From the NCBI RefSeq assembly GCF_013839425.1, contig NZ_JACDNP010000001.1, forward strand, positions 1 to 64,000: a DNA stretch of 64,000 bases. The letters are read 5' to 3'. This document shows, piece after piece, positions 17,076-26,137 of the stretch; within the stretch, counting starts at the first letter, position 1, and each line of letters opens with the position of its first letter. The notes beneath the pieces are model-generated. The model was not told the DNA's origin. It ran no database searches and was given only the letters and a program-made list of their open reading frames with translations. The stretch comes from Halorhabdus salina (GTDB taxonomy: Archaea; Halobacteriota; Halobacteria; Halobacteriales; Haloarculaceae). The position numbers and the translations under genes are program-made.

Positions 17076-18257
17076 TCACTTCGCTGTCGAGACGATCTTG
17101 ATGACGTCACCTTCGGACAGTTCCGTATCCTCGGCGATCCGCCTATTCTCACGGGCGTCGACGGCGTGGAGGTAGCCATCACCGATATCGGAGTGGACAG
17201 CATATGCCAGATCCAGCGGCGTCGAACCACGCGGCAGGAGGAAGGCGTCGGGCAACATGTTCCCCTGGCCGTCTGTCCAGTGGGTCTCGTTCTGGACGGG
17301 ATAAACAGTGATGTGATCGAGTATGTCGTATGCCGCCTCGTCAAGCGCGGTCTGGACACCCGTTCCGCCGTGAGCGGCCATGACCTCGCGGATCCGTTCG
17401 AGTCCGTCTCGCTGATTCCCGCTGACATCACTGACGAGTTCGAAGTCCGCATCCCCGGGATCGTACGCGAGGACCCCGGACTCGGCCGCCCGACGGAGCG
17501 CGAGTTCGCCGTCGGCGGTCGTCGGAATCGTCGCCTCGTTGCGCTCTTTTAAGCGCTGGACGTTCTCGGTGCTGGCGGCGTCGGCCTTGTTGGCGACGAC
17601 GACGATAGGTTTGGTCCGCTCGCGGATCTCCCGAGCCAGGGCTTCGCGGTGCTCGTCGGTCCAAGCCAGGGGATCCTCGGGATAGTCCACGGCTCGTAGC
17701 GTCCGGGCGACATCGAGTTCTGTCGCGCCCACGCCCGTGAGAAATTCCGTGAGTGCCTCGTCGAGATCGAAGTCCGGCGAGCGAGACTGTCGCTCGACGG
17801 TTTCCCAATTGCGGTCGACGACGCTTGCCAGCCAGAGGTCCATCTCCTGCTCGATGAAGTCCAGATCCTCGACGGGATCGTGTTCGCCGACGCCGACCGG
17901 TTCGCCTTCTTCGTCGGTTTCACCGGCCGCGTCGACGACGTGCAATATGGCGTCAGCGTCGGTCAATTCGTCGAGGAACTGGTTACCCAGCCCGCGCCCC
18001 TCGTGTGCACCCGGGACTAGTCCCGCAACGTCGAGCAACTCGACGGGAACGTAGCGCTTGCCGTCGTGACAGTGATCGCTGTCACACCGTTGGTCGCGGT
18101 CGAGACACGGGCAGTCGGTGCGGACGTGGCTCACCCCTCGATTGGCGTCGATCGTCGTGAACGGGTAGTTAGCGACGTCGACATCGGCCATCGTCGCCGC
18201 GCGATAGAATGTAGACTTGCCGGCGTTTGGCTTGCCGGCAAGCGCGAGTGAGAGCAT
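17076..18257 (-). CDS. OBG/YchF-like GTPase with C-terminal TGS domain
   Basis: 393 aa. G1 '[10 protein letters not shown]' at residues 7-16, G2/G3 region '[12 protein letters not shown]' and '[16 protein letters not shown]', G4 'NKAD' near 232, and a C-terminal TGS domain ('[23 protein letters not shown]'). A Cys-rich insertion ('[15 protein letters not shown]') after the switch is typical of the archaeal branch and could bind zinc. Translation-associated GTPases of this group bind ribosomes; the cellular role in archaea is not established. It is convergent with the aminotransferase gene. Confidence 0.88.
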   Translation of the reverse strand: MLSLALAGKPNAGKSTFYRAATMADVDVANYPFTTIDANRGVSHVRTDCPCLDRDQRCDSDHCHDGKRYVPVELLDVAGLVPGAHEGRGLGNQFLDELTDADAILHVVDAAGETDEEGEPVGVGEHDPVEDLDFIEQEMDLWLASVVDRNWETVERQSRSPDFDLDEALTEFLTGVGATELDVARTLRAVDYPEDPLAWTDEHREALAREIRERTKPIVVVANKADAASTENVQRLKERNEATIPTTADGELALRRAAESGVLAYDPGDADFELVSDVSGNQRDGLERIREVMAAHGGTGVQTALDEAAYDILDHITVYPVQNETHWTDGQGNMLPDAFLLPRGSTPLDLAYAVHSDIGDGYLHAVDARENRRIAEDTELSEGDVIKIVSTAK

Positions 18258-18376
18258 GTCCCGCCCTACCGAAGCGAACAGTTTCCCACTTTCGGTTAGC
18301 TCTGACTACTGTTTCACCCAAAACATCGGATCCCCGACCACGGCAGGTATGTGTATGATGTATCGATGCTGACCGT

Positions 18377-18995
18377 TCAGGCCTCGGTCATCTGGACGAT
18401 CTGGATCAACGAATAGATCGGCACACCCTCGACCGTGTCGTCGCCGTGTTTGTCCGTGAGGACGGCCCCAGCGACGTGATTCCCTCCGCGCTCGCGGACG
18501 ATCTTGATCGTCTCGGCCATCGTCTTGCCCGTGTCGATGTTGTCATCGACAATGTAACAGTCCCGACCGCGGATCGACGCGAAGTTCCGCGAGAACGGCC
18601 CAGAATTCGCCTGTTCGTCGTCCCAGCGGTGCTTACTCGGCGTATAGACGCTCAGATCCATGTCGAGATCGCGCGCGACAGTCGTTGCCAGCGGCCCGCC
18701 AGATGTGCCGATCCCGATCGTCAAGTCGACGTCTTCGCCTTCCTTCGAGGGGGGTCCGCCATCGGGCGACCGGCGGAGGACAGCCGTTGACTGTCCCGGC
18801 CCACCACACTCCAGTCGACGTGGATATCGTGAGGTGTCTCGACTGTAGTGTCGGGGCGTTACCACCGTCGGTCTGCTCGAGTAGCCAGCTTACGGTCTCC
18901 CGGGAGACGTTCAATTCGTCCGCGATTTCGCCTTTCGACAGGCCAAGCCCAGTGAACTCCTCGGCACTGTCGATACGATCGTCCAGTGACTTCAT
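18377..18995 (-). pseudogene. gfcR: gfcR (PRTase-fold sugar regulator) with two frameshifts
   Basis: The N-terminus ('[20 protein letters not shown]' followed by the HTH '[20 protein letters not shown]') is in one frame. The middle ('[18 protein letters not shown]' and '[13 protein letters not shown]') is in a second frame. The phosphoribosyltransferase core ('[20 protein letters not shown]', the PRPP-binding 'YIVDDNIDTGKTM') is in a third. One missing C at each of two C runs (on the minus strand, 18856-18853 and 18754-18749) restores a single full-length frame of about 206 aa. GfcR activates semi-phosphorylative Entner-Doudoroff and gluconeogenesis genes in Haloferax. Either a real pseudogene or two homopolymer sequencing errors. 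Confidence 0.8.
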
Positions 18996-19066
18996 CGACA
19001 GGAATTATCGAACCAGGAGCGTAGAACGATTGAGTTCTCACCTATCCCAGACACCGAGACCCGGCG

Positions 19067-19600
19067 CTACTCGCCGTCGCTGCCCCTCTCGCCAGCGTCT
19101 GTTCCGTCTGTAGTGGCATCGTCGTACTGCGATTTGAGGGAAGCCAGCTCCGCGTCGACATCGACGGCAACTGCGTCGTCTTCGGCATCTTCTGGGAGTT
19201 GCTGTTCGAGCCGTCGGTTGAGGCGTTGAGCGTCCGAAAGCAGCTCGCGTGTCCGTTCGTCGCCCGATTCGGTATCGATTCTTGACTGTACCTCGGAGAG
19301 GGCCTCGTCGATTCGATCGACGACGGACTGACCAACCGCAGGGGCCGTCGACTCCTCGGCCGGCCGGTCGGTGTCGTCGGCCAGTTTGAGCGCGCGCTGT
19401 AGCAACTGGAGCATCTTGATGTTCGTCTGGAGGATGAGAATCGTCGCCGGGATCGTCACCTCGGTCGTGAATTGTCGAAGGCGGTCGAGGCCACGGCGGT
19501 GTTGTGGCCCAGCCTTGACCGTCCGCTGTAACTCCTGGAGCGTCCTGACGAGCTCGCCCACCAGTTCCCGGGGTGAGGGACCTACCGATTGGTTACTCAT
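19067..19600 (-). CDS. Conserved haloarchaeal helical protein, function unknown
   Basis: 177 aa. Residues 10-80 are a conserved-looking helical block ('LVGELVRTLQELQRTV', 'LRQFTTEVTIPATILILQTN', 'IKMLQLLQRALKLAD') followed by a variable acidic coiled-coil tail with 'ELASLKSQYDD' near the end. No membrane segment of clear length, although 'TIPATILILQTNIKMLQLL' is hydrophobic and could sit at the membrane surface. Start at 19600 is preferred to the Met three codons earlier because a TATA element lies about 25 bases upstream. Confidence 0.75.
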   Translation of the reverse strand: MSNQSVGPSPRELVGELVRTLQELQRTVKAGPQHRRGLDRLRQFTTEVTIPATILILQTNIKMLQLLQRALKLADDTDRPAEESTAPAVGQSVVDRIDEALSEVQSRIDTESGDERTRELLSDAQRLNRRLEQQLPEDAEDDAVAVDVDAELASLKSQYDDATTDGTDAGERGSDGE

Positions 19601-19623
19601 AGGGCACATTTCGAAAGCAAGCC

Positions 19624-19628
19624 TTAAA
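19624..19628 (-). promoter_or_regulatory. TATA-like element
   Basis: TTTAA on the minus strand, about 26 bases from the ATG at 19600, predicting a leaderless transcript for the helical protein. Confidence 0.4.
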
Positions 19629-19813
19629 GACCCGAGTGACGAGGCGAGCGTCGGGACTGGTCGTTTCGCCGGGTCACGACTCGATCCTGGGCGGAAGTAT
19701 CAGTAATACAATCGATAATCGGTATCACACCCCGCTTTCGAAATCCGGCGTGTTCACGCCCCTCCGGTCGAAGAATATGCACGTCAATCTGTACCAGACG
19801 GCGACGATACAGG

Positions 19814-19822
19814 TAAATATTT
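19814..19822 (+). promoter_or_regulatory. TATA-like element for acd
   Basis: TAAATATTT, placing transcription start near 19845, a few bases before the acd ATG at 19854. Confidence 0.4.
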
Positions 19823-19853
19823 CCCCCGTGATACCCGACTTTCAAGGGATACG

Positions 19854-21947
19854 ATGGGCCAGTTAGATACCTTATTCGCGCCCGAGCGAGTTGCAGTGGT
19901 CGGAGCCACCGAGAGCGACGGCTCCGTCGGGCGTGCTATCATGGAGAACCTTCTGGACGGCTACGGCGGAGACGTCGTGCCGATCAATCCCAGTTCCGAG
20001 GACGTATTCGGACTGGAGTGCTATGACAGCCTCACCGACGTCGAAGGCATCGATCTCGCCGTTGTGGTCGTCCCGCCACAGATCGTCAACGGCGTACTAC
20101 AGGATGCTGGAGAAGCCGGCATCCGGGACGTCGCCGTCATTACAGCCGGGTTTGGCGAGTCCGGCAGTGAGGGCGTCAAGCGCGAACAGGAGATGCAAGA
20201 GATCGCCAACGAGTACGATATCAACCTCGTCGGGCCGAACTGCCTGGGCGTCATCTCGACATCAGTCGGCATGAACGCCACGTTCACCGAGAAGTCGGCC
20301 ATGGAAGGCAACATCTCCTTTATGAGCCAGTCCGGGGCCTTCATCTCGGCCGTCCTCGACTGGGCCGGCGATCACAATGTCGGGTTCAACGACATCGTCT
20401 CGCTTGGCAACAAAGCCGTCCTCGACGAAGGGTCGTTCATCGACTACTGGGGCGACGATCCCGATACCGACGTCATCCTCGGGTATCTCGAAGATATTGA
20501 GAACGGTCGCGAGTTTGTCGACACCGCAAGGGAAGTCACGAAGGATACGCCGATCGTCGCAGTCAAATCCGGCCGCACGGAAGCCGGTGCCTCCGCTGCG
20601 GCCTCCCACACCGGGGCGATCGCCGGCAGCGAGCGCGCCTACGAGGCAGGCCTCGAACAGGCCGGCGTCATCCGGGCCACCAGCGTGCAAGAACTGTTCG
20701 ACTTCGCGACGATTCTCGGCGATCAGCCACTGCCCGAGAACAACGACATCGCGATCGTCACCAACGCCGGTGGCCCCGGCGTGATGGCAACCGACGCGAT
20801 CGGCGATTCGAGTCTCGAAATGGCGTCGTTCACCGACGAGACCCTGGAAAGTCTCGAGGAAGCGGTGCCCGGGGAGGCCAACATCTTCAACCCAGTCGAC
20901 GTGCTCGGAGACGCCTCGGCAGAGACCTACGAAGCGGCACTCGATATCGTCCTCGACGATCCGAACGTGGGTTCGGTCATCGTCGTTTCCTCACCCCAGT
21001 CGATCGACTTCGAGGCGCTTGCGGACGTGATGATCGAGAAACACGAGGCCTACGGCATCCCAATGGCAGCCAGCCTGATGGGTGGCGAAACTGCCGAAGT
21101 TCCCGCCGAAATGCTCGGCGAGGCCGGAATCCCGTCGTACTTCGATCCCGCACGCGGTGTCAACAGCCTCGACGCTCTCTGGGAGTACGCCGAAATCCAG
21201 AGCCACGAGTACGCAGCCCCGACTGACTTCGACGTCGACCGAGAGCGCGCCCGTGAGATCCTCGAACGGACCAAAGAGCGAGATACCAACAAACTCGGCG
21301 TCGAGGCGATGGAACTACTTGACGCGTATGGCATCCCGATGCCGGACAGTGCCATTGCAACGAACAAGACCGAGGCTGTCCAAGCGGCCGGCGAGATCGA
21401 CGGCGATGTCGTGATGAAAATCGTCAGTCCGGACATCCTCCACAAATCCGACATCGGCGGCGTCGAAGTCGGCGTTCCCGACGACGAGGTCGCCGACACC
21501 TACGACGATCTCATTGCCCGCGCACGAAACTACCAGCCCGACGCGACGATCCTGGGCGTCCAGCTCCAGGAGATGGCCGACCTCGACGAAGGCACCGAAA
21601 CCATCGTTGGGATCAACCGCGATCCGCAGTTCGGGCCCCTGGTGATGTTCGGCCTGGGCGGCATCTTCGTTGAAGTGCTCGAAGACGCCACGTTCCGGGT
21701 CGCGCCCGTCAGTGAACCCGAGGCCGAAGAGATGATCGACGAAATCGACTCTGCGCCGCTGCTTCGTGGCGCGCGTGGCCGGGAACCGGTGGACGAAGGC
21801 GCTGTCATCGAGACGATCCAGCGCATCTCACAGCTCGTCACCGACTTCCCCGCGATCCTCGAACTGGATATCAACCCGCTAGTCGCGACACCCGATGGCG
21901 TCTCGGCGGTCGACATCCGCCTAACAGTCGACCAGGAAGAACTGTAA
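19854..21947 (+). CDS. acd: Acetate-CoA ligase (ADP-forming), fused alpha-beta
   Basis: 697 aa. CoA-binding Rossmann domain at the N-terminus ('VAVVGATESDGSVG'), succinyl-CoA-ligase-like domain with the phosphorylated His in 'ASAAASHTGAIAGS' (near 250), then a C-terminal ATP-grasp domain ('DGDVVMKIVSPDILHKSDIG', 'MFGLGGIFVEVLED', 'LELDINPLV'). It converts acetyl-CoA, ADP and phosphate into acetate, CoA and ATP, the usual archaeal route to ATP during acetate overflow. Alpha and beta parts are fused in one chain, as usual in haloarchaea. The next gene, 63 bases on, is a Pta-related protein with its own TATA box. Confidence 0.93.
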   Translation: MGQLDTLFAPERVAVVGATESDGSVGRAIMENLLDGYGGDVVPINPSSEDVFGLECYDSLTDVEGIDLAVVVVPPQIVNGVLQDAGEAGIRDVAVITAGFGESGSEGVKREQEMQEIANEYDINLVGPNCLGVISTSVGMNATFTEKSAMEGNISFMSQSGAFISAVLDWAGDHNVGFNDIVSLGNKAVLDEGSFIDYWGDDPDTDVILGYLEDIENGREFVDTAREVTKDTPIVAVKSGRTEAGASAAASHTGAIAGSERAYEAGLEQAGVIRATSVQELFDFATILGDQPLPENNDIAIVTNAGGPGVMATDAIGDSSLEMASFTDETLESLEEAVPGEANIFNPVDVLGDASAETYEAALDIVLDDPNVGSVIVVSSPQSIDFEALADVMIEKHEAYGIPMAASLMGGETAEVPAEMLGEAGIPSYFDPARGVNSLDALWEYAEIQSHEYAAPTDFDVDRERAREILERTKERDTNKLGVEAMELLDAYGIPMPDSAIATNKTEAVQAAGEIDGDVVMKIVSPDILHKSDIGGVEVGVPDDEVADTYDDLIARARNYQPDATILGVQLQEMADLDEGTETIVGINRDPQFGPLVMFGLGGIFVEVLEDATFRVAPVSEPEAEEMIDEIDSAPLLRGARGREPVDEGAVIETIQRISQLVTDFPAILELDINPLVATPDGVSAVDIRLTVDQEEL

Positions 21948-21980
21948 TCATCCCCGGACCGGACGGCGATCGGGAGGACC

Positions 21981-21987
21981 TTTAAAT
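21981..21987 (+). promoter_or_regulatory. TATA box, leaderless promoter
   Basis: TTTAAAT centred 26-27 bases before the ATG at 22011. The 3' gene can therefore be transcribed independently of acd. Confidence 0.5.
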
Positions 21988-22010
21988 CAGTCCGCGCCAT
22001 AAGGGTTCAC

Positions 22011-23087
22011 ATGGACCCGATACTGGTTACCTCAACCGAAGAAGCGACCGGGAAAACCGCGGTTTCTCTGGCGATTGCAAAGCTCGCCGACGCAGCTGGC
22101 CATAGCGTCGGCTACATGAAGCCGAAAGGTACCCGACTCCAGAGTGCAACCGGCAAGACCAGAGACGAAGACCCAATGCTCGCACGACAGCTGCTGGGTC
22201 TTGACTCCGAGATGCACGAGCTCGAACCGATCGTCTACACGCCCACCTTCGTCCAGGAGGCCATCCAGGGCCGGGAAAAACCTGCGGAACTCCGCGAGCG
22301 CGTCTTAGAGAACTACGAGAAAATGGCAAGCGAGCAGGACATGATGGTTATCGAAGGAACCGACCGGCTCGTCACTGGCGGCATCGTCGATCTGACGGAC
22401 AACGATATCGCCGAGATGCTCGATGCCAACGTTGTCCTGCTCTCACGGTACGACGAACCGGAGGACATCGACGACATTCTGGCCGCCGCCGAGACGCTCG
22501 GTGACTCCCTGGCTGGCGTCCTATTCAACGCCGTCCCCGACTCGGTGTTCGACCAGTTGACGACCGATGTCGTGCCGTTCCTCGAGAATCGGGATATCCC
22601 GGTGCTGGGCGTCGTCCCACGAGTACAGGAGCTGGCCGGTCTGACGGTCGACGACCTGGCTGAACGGCTCGGTGCAGAAGTACTGACTGAAAACGCTGGC
22701 ACGGACCTGTTCGTCGAACGATTCACTGTGGGTGCGATGTCCGGTGAGTCCGCGCTGACGCAGTTCCGCCGAATGCAAAACGCGGTGATGATCACCAGCG
22801 GCGACCGGCCGGAAATCATCACGGCAGCCCTAGAAGCCTCCGGCATCAAGTGTATCGTCCTCGGTGGCGGGTTCCGACCGTCCAATGCCATCATCGGGCG
22901 GGCCGAAGAGGAGGGTGTCCCGATTCTCCTCTTGCAATCGGACACCCGGATGGTTATCGATCGCACCGAAGACTTCCTCAAGACCGGGCCGACGCGCAGT
23001 CCTGCAACTGTCGAGCGAATGCAGGAACTACTCGACGACCACGCCGACGTCAGCTCGCTCATCGAGGACCCGGGAGCCGAGGACTGA
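22011..23087 (+). CDS. BioD-like P-loop plus DRTGG domain protein (Pta N-terminal-like)
   Basis: 358 aa. Residues 1-210 are a dethiobiotin-synthetase-like P-loop NTPase ('TSTEEATGKTAVSLAIAKL', later 'VIEGTDRLVTGG' and 'GVLFNAVP'). Residues about 220-330 are a DRTGG domain ('FTVGAMSGESALTQFRR', 'CIVLGGGFRPSNAIIG'). This pair forms the regulatory N-terminus of long bacterial phosphotransacetylases, but the catalytic PTA_PTB domain is absent. Position behind acd suggests a role in regulating or sensing acetyl-CoA/acetate metabolism; this is inference. Confidence 0.85.
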   Translation: MDPILVTSTEEATGKTAVSLAIAKLADAAGHSVGYMKPKGTRLQSATGKTRDEDPMLARQLLGLDSEMHELEPIVYTPTFVQEAIQGREKPAELRERVLENYEKMASEQDMMVIEGTDRLVTGGIVDLTDNDIAEMLDANVVLLSRYDEPEDIDDILAAAETLGDSLAGVLFNAVPDSVFDQLTTDVVPFLENRDIPVLGVVPRVQELAGLTVDDLAERLGAEVLTENAGTDLFVERFTVGAMSGESALTQFRRMQNAVMITSGDRPEIITAALEASGIKCIVLGGGFRPSNAIIGRAEEEGVPILLLQSDTRMVIDRTEDFLKTGPTRSPATVERMQELLDDHADVSSLIEDPGAED

Positions 23088-23160
23088 CGACTACGGGTCG
23101 AGTTGTTCTTTCAGCGCCTGATAACGGTCTCAGGACTTATGCGGTTCTGGAACGTAGGAT

Positions 23161-23212
23161 CGGTTGGAGCCAACCGGCTCCGTATTGTCACACGCAGGGG
23201 GCACTGCCCCCT
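23161..23212 (+). other. Cluster of overlapping hairpins between operons
   Basis: CGGTTG-GAGC-CAACCG (23161-23176) and GGAGCC-AACC-GGCTCC (23166-23181) share bases and cannot form together. A third hairpin, AGGGGGC-ACT-GCCCCCT (23196-23212), follows. They lie in the 201-base gap between the DRTGG gene and hflX. They could be a terminator/antiterminator-like switch, a processed RNA or an extragenic repeat. No T-tract follows directly. Confidence 0.45.
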
Positions 23213-23288
23213 TCGTACCCCTTTGATATCGGCCCGTTCCCCGCATCGACCGAGGCTTGAATAACACCCACGGCATAGCCCTCACTGA

Positions 23289-24602
23289 GTGACTGGGACA
23301 ACCGAAGATGCCGACGCAGCGATCATCGTCAAGCGTGTCGAAGACGGGAGCGCCAATACCGACGAAATCAAACGGTTAACAGCTGCTGCTGGCTATCAAG
23401 TCGTCAGAGTCGTTACGCAGACCAGAACCGAGGATCCGGCCTACCACGTCGGCAAAGGCAAGGCCGTCGAGGTCGCCGAGCGCGTCCGAGAGACCGACGC
23501 GAACCTCGTGATTTTCGACAACCAACTCGGGCCGTATCAGACGTTCAATCTCGGGACCGAGCTCCCCGAGAGCGTCCGTCTGCTCGATCGGTTCCGACTC
23601 ATTCTGGAAATCTTCGGCCAGCGTGCCCAGACACGCAAGGCCCAACTCCAGGTCGAACTCGCTGAGTTGCGCTACGAACTTCCGCGCGCGGAAGCCAAAG
23701 CCAGCCTGGCCAAACGCGACGAGCGGCCGGGGTTCATGGGCCTGGGCGAGTACGACGAGAGTCGCGAAGAGGACATCAAAGCCCAGATTTCCCGGATCCG
23801 GGACGAACTCGAACGGATCGAACAAACCGACCAGCATCGCCGGGAACAGCGTCGGGAATCCGGGTTCGATCTCGTCGCGCTGGCGGGCTACACCAACGCC
23901 GGGAAGTCGACGCTGTTGCGCCGGTTGGCCACAGACCTCGACATCGAGGAAAACGTCGATGTCCATCCAGACCTGGACGAGACCGCAGAATCCGAAGACC
24001 GGCTGTTTACGACGCTGGGAACGACGACGCGGCGAGCAGATATCGAACGACGCGACGTGCTCGTGACTGATACAGTGGGGTTCATCTCGGAATTGCCCCA
24101 CTGGCTGGTCGAATCGTTCAAGTCGACGCTCGATTCGGTCTACCGGGCGGATCTCGTCTTGCTGGTCGTCGACGTCAGCGAACCGATCGAAGACATCCGC
24201 GAGAAACTCGTCACGTCACACGATACGCTGTATGAGCGCAACGAAGCGCCGATCCTCACGGTCCTCAACAAGATCGATACGGTGGAGGCGGACGAATTAC
24301 AGCATAAACGCGAGCAACTCTCCGCACTGGCCCCGAACCCGGTCGCCGTCAGCGCCCAGACGGGCGAGCATATCGATCGGCTCCGGGACCGGATCGACGC
24401 AGAACTCCCGGCGCTCGAACGCGAGCGACTCGTCTTACCGATGTCAGACGACGCGATGAGCGTCGTCTCCTGGATCCACGATCACGCCCACGTCGAAAGC
24501 GTCGAGTACGGCGAGCAGATCGTCGTCGAGTTCGAGGGGCGACCGGCGATCATCGAGCGGTCACGGTCGAAGGCAGGTAATCTCGGCGAAGCCTCGCCCT
24601 GA
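23289..24602 (+). CDS. hflX: GTPase HflX
   Basis: 437 aa with a GTG start. N-terminal HflX domain ('AYHVGKGKAVEVAERV', 'VIFDNQLGPYQTFNL'), a coiled coil rich in Arg/Glu (about 120-190) containing 'RPGFMGLGEYDES', then a G domain: G1 'GYTNAGKSTLL' near 203, G3 'DTVGFISELPHWLVESF', G4 'NKID'. HflX binds the large ribosomal subunit and rescues stalled ribosomes in bacteria; archaeal HflX has GTPase activity. The hairpin cluster 80-130 bases upstream may affect its expression. Confidence 0.92.
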   Translation: MTGTTEDADAAIIVKRVEDGSANTDEIKRLTAAAGYQVVRVVTQTRTEDPAYHVGKGKAVEVAERVRETDANLVIFDNQLGPYQTFNLGTELPESVRLLDRFRLILEIFGQRAQTRKAQLQVELAELRYELPRAEAKASLAKRDERPGFMGLGEYDESREEDIKAQISRIRDELERIEQTDQHRREQRRESGFDLVALAGYTNAGKSTLLRRLATDLDIEENVDVHPDLDETAESEDRLFTTLGTTTRRADIERRDVLVTDTVGFISELPHWLVESFKSTLDSVYRADLVLLVVDVSEPIEDIREKLVTSHDTLYERNEAPILTVLNKIDTVEADELQHKREQLSALAPNPVAVSAQTGEHIDRLRDRIDAELPALERERLVLPMSDDAMSVVSWIHDHAHVESVEYGEQIVVEFEGRPAIIERSRSKAGNLGEASP

Positions 24603-24620
24603 TCGGCTGCCGCACTATCG

Positions 24621-25067
24621 TCAGTCATCGGTTCGCTCACGCTCAAGCGCCCGCTCACGAAGCCGCTCACAGCGCTCGCTCTGGACTGTCAGGTCCGGAA
24701 CACTGATCGGCGAGCCGTCTTCGTCGATTGCGACGAAGACGAACCGGGAGCCAGTCGTCGTCTCCCGGTCGCCGGTACGCGGGTTCTCGCGGGCGGCTTC
24801 CAGCGCGACCTTCACGCTCGTCCGGCCGGTCTCGTAGGCGTAGGATTCGATGACGACCGCGTCGCCGGTCGGCACGGGGCGATGGAAGTTCATCTGGTCG
24901 ATCGAGGCGGTGACACAGGGCTCGCCCGATGCCCGCATCGCCGACATCGCGCCGAGTTCGTCCATCCACTTCATGACGTGGCCCCCGTGGACCGTGCCGT
25001 AGTTGTTGGCGTGATTGGGCTGGACCCGCCAGCGGTTTTCGAGGTAGGTCTCGCTGATCGTCGGCAT
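24621..25067 (-). CDS. Acyl-CoA thioesterase (hotdog fold)
   Basis: 148 aa. 'NHANNYGTVHGGHVMKWMDE' is the hotdog helix signature of YciA/BACH-type acyl-CoA hydrolases, followed by 'VTASIDQMNFHRPVPTGD' and the strand 'GSRFVFVAIDEDG'. It hydrolyses acyl-CoA to free acid and CoA; chain length is unknown. Convergent with hflX, 18 bases between stops. Confidence 0.88.
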   Translation of the reverse strand: MPTISETYLENRWRVQPNHANNYGTVHGGHVMKWMDELGAMSAMRASGEPCVTASIDQMNFHRPVPTGDAVVIESYAYETGRTSVKVALEAARENPRTGDRETTTGSRFVFVAIDEDGSPISVPDLTVQSERCERLRERALERERTDD

Positions 25068-25319
25068 GGGAGGTGTATCGGCGGGACATCAGGAGAGTCT
25101 ACCGGTCACCAGAACGGAACCTGAATCGAAGTAGCGTCAGACCTACGCTATCGACACATACGGATATCCCGCATTTCTGGAGTGCCGTAACACTGGAAAT
25201 ATCGCTCTCACTCCTCGAGTTATGCACAAAGCAATCGCTGACCGGGGTCAACATACGAGATACAGAAGGTTCAACGAGATACCGCAACCAATGATCGAGC
25301 GACAAAATCACATGAGTCC
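25068..25319. other. AT-rich spacer
   Basis: About 250 bases of lower GC than the neighbours between the thioesterase start and the broken zinc-module gene. I see no convincing gene or RNA in it. Confidence 0.4.
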
Positions 25320-25880
25320 TTATTGATCAGAGCAAGGGAGGTGGCCGGGGAGACTTTTGATGGTTTTCCCGCAGTAGGGACACTCCTTGCTCTCATAATT
25401 ATGTGCACCGCCTCGGTCTGAGTGGTCAGGGGCGTCGAGTACCTCAAACTCTTTCTCTTCCCGTAGACGTTCCCACGCTTTCTTGAACGAATCTTTGGAC
25501 AGGGCTCGAGTGATATTTTCGGTCGTTAGCTCCCGGCCTCCCAACGTCTCTCTATTCAGCTCTATCCACGCTTCTAAAACCTCTCGGGGCGTATGTTCGT
25601 GAGTGAGATAGTATATTGATTTAGTATTTCCAAAGGTACTTTTGGTTCCCTTTGGGTGTGCTAATAGTTCGAATTTTCCGATCCCATGTTTTTATTTTGA
25701 CTCATAGCTCGTTCTCCCGAGGGTACTCCCATCCATGGGCCCGTCCCGACGTAGTTTCATCACGGATAACGGAGCTGTCTCATGCTGAGGATCGCGAGCG
25801 CACGACCCACGCGGATGTCCCCATTCCCCACATGTTTGGCAGAAAACCGTCCGATCATCATCGGGTGGATCGGATACCAT
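25320..25880 (-). pseudogene. Zinc-module protein interrupted by an in-frame stop
   Basis: A single frame runs from ATG 25880 to TGA at 25320, broken only by TAA at 25692-25694. The first 62 codons contain a zinc-knuckle-like C-x2-C-x3-GH-x4-C ('CQTCGEWGHPRGSC'). After the stop the frame continues without a usable ATG/GTG for 123 codons: 'KFELLAHPKGTKSTFGNTKS', 'THEHTPREVLEAWIELN', then a C-terminal C-x2-C...H-x2-C module ('CPYCGKTIKSLPGHLPC'). The continuous frame implies one gene of about 186 aa inactivated by a nonsense change, although two coupled short genes cannot be excluded. The DNA is AT-rich compared with its flanks. No family recognised. Confidence 0.5.
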
Positions 25881-25904
25881 CTGCTTTGTCTAACACACTC
25901 CACG

Positions 25905-25911
25905 TTTAACA
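25905..25911 (-). promoter_or_regulatory. TATA-like element
   Basis: GTTAAAC on the minus strand, centred 28 bases from the ATG at 25880. It supports that start and a formerly expressed gene. Confidence 0.35.
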
Positions 25912-26137
25912 GGGTAACCATTGGTCGATAAATCCGTCGAGGCGAGATAGGTACGCGTTGACGTTCGGCCAAACTTCTAAAAGCTCTGAACATGCGCCGT
26001 GCCTGTCGCAAACCAACGTCAGCTGAGGATGTATAGATTCCTCCCGTCGGATTCAGACCAACCGAGCGCCCAATCACTCTCAGCAGTAATCACCACCAAG
26101 CTATCAGTCATAAGCAGCCTAATGGGATGTCGTCCGC

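Noticed and set aside
19601-19853. Possible small gene in the acd upstream gap
   Set aside because: Frames there lack coding bias and the space contains two promoter-like elements, which explains it.
23196-23212. GC hairpin as a classical intrinsic terminator
   Set aside because: No T-tract follows and archaea mainly use T-rich terminators, so it is reported only as structure.
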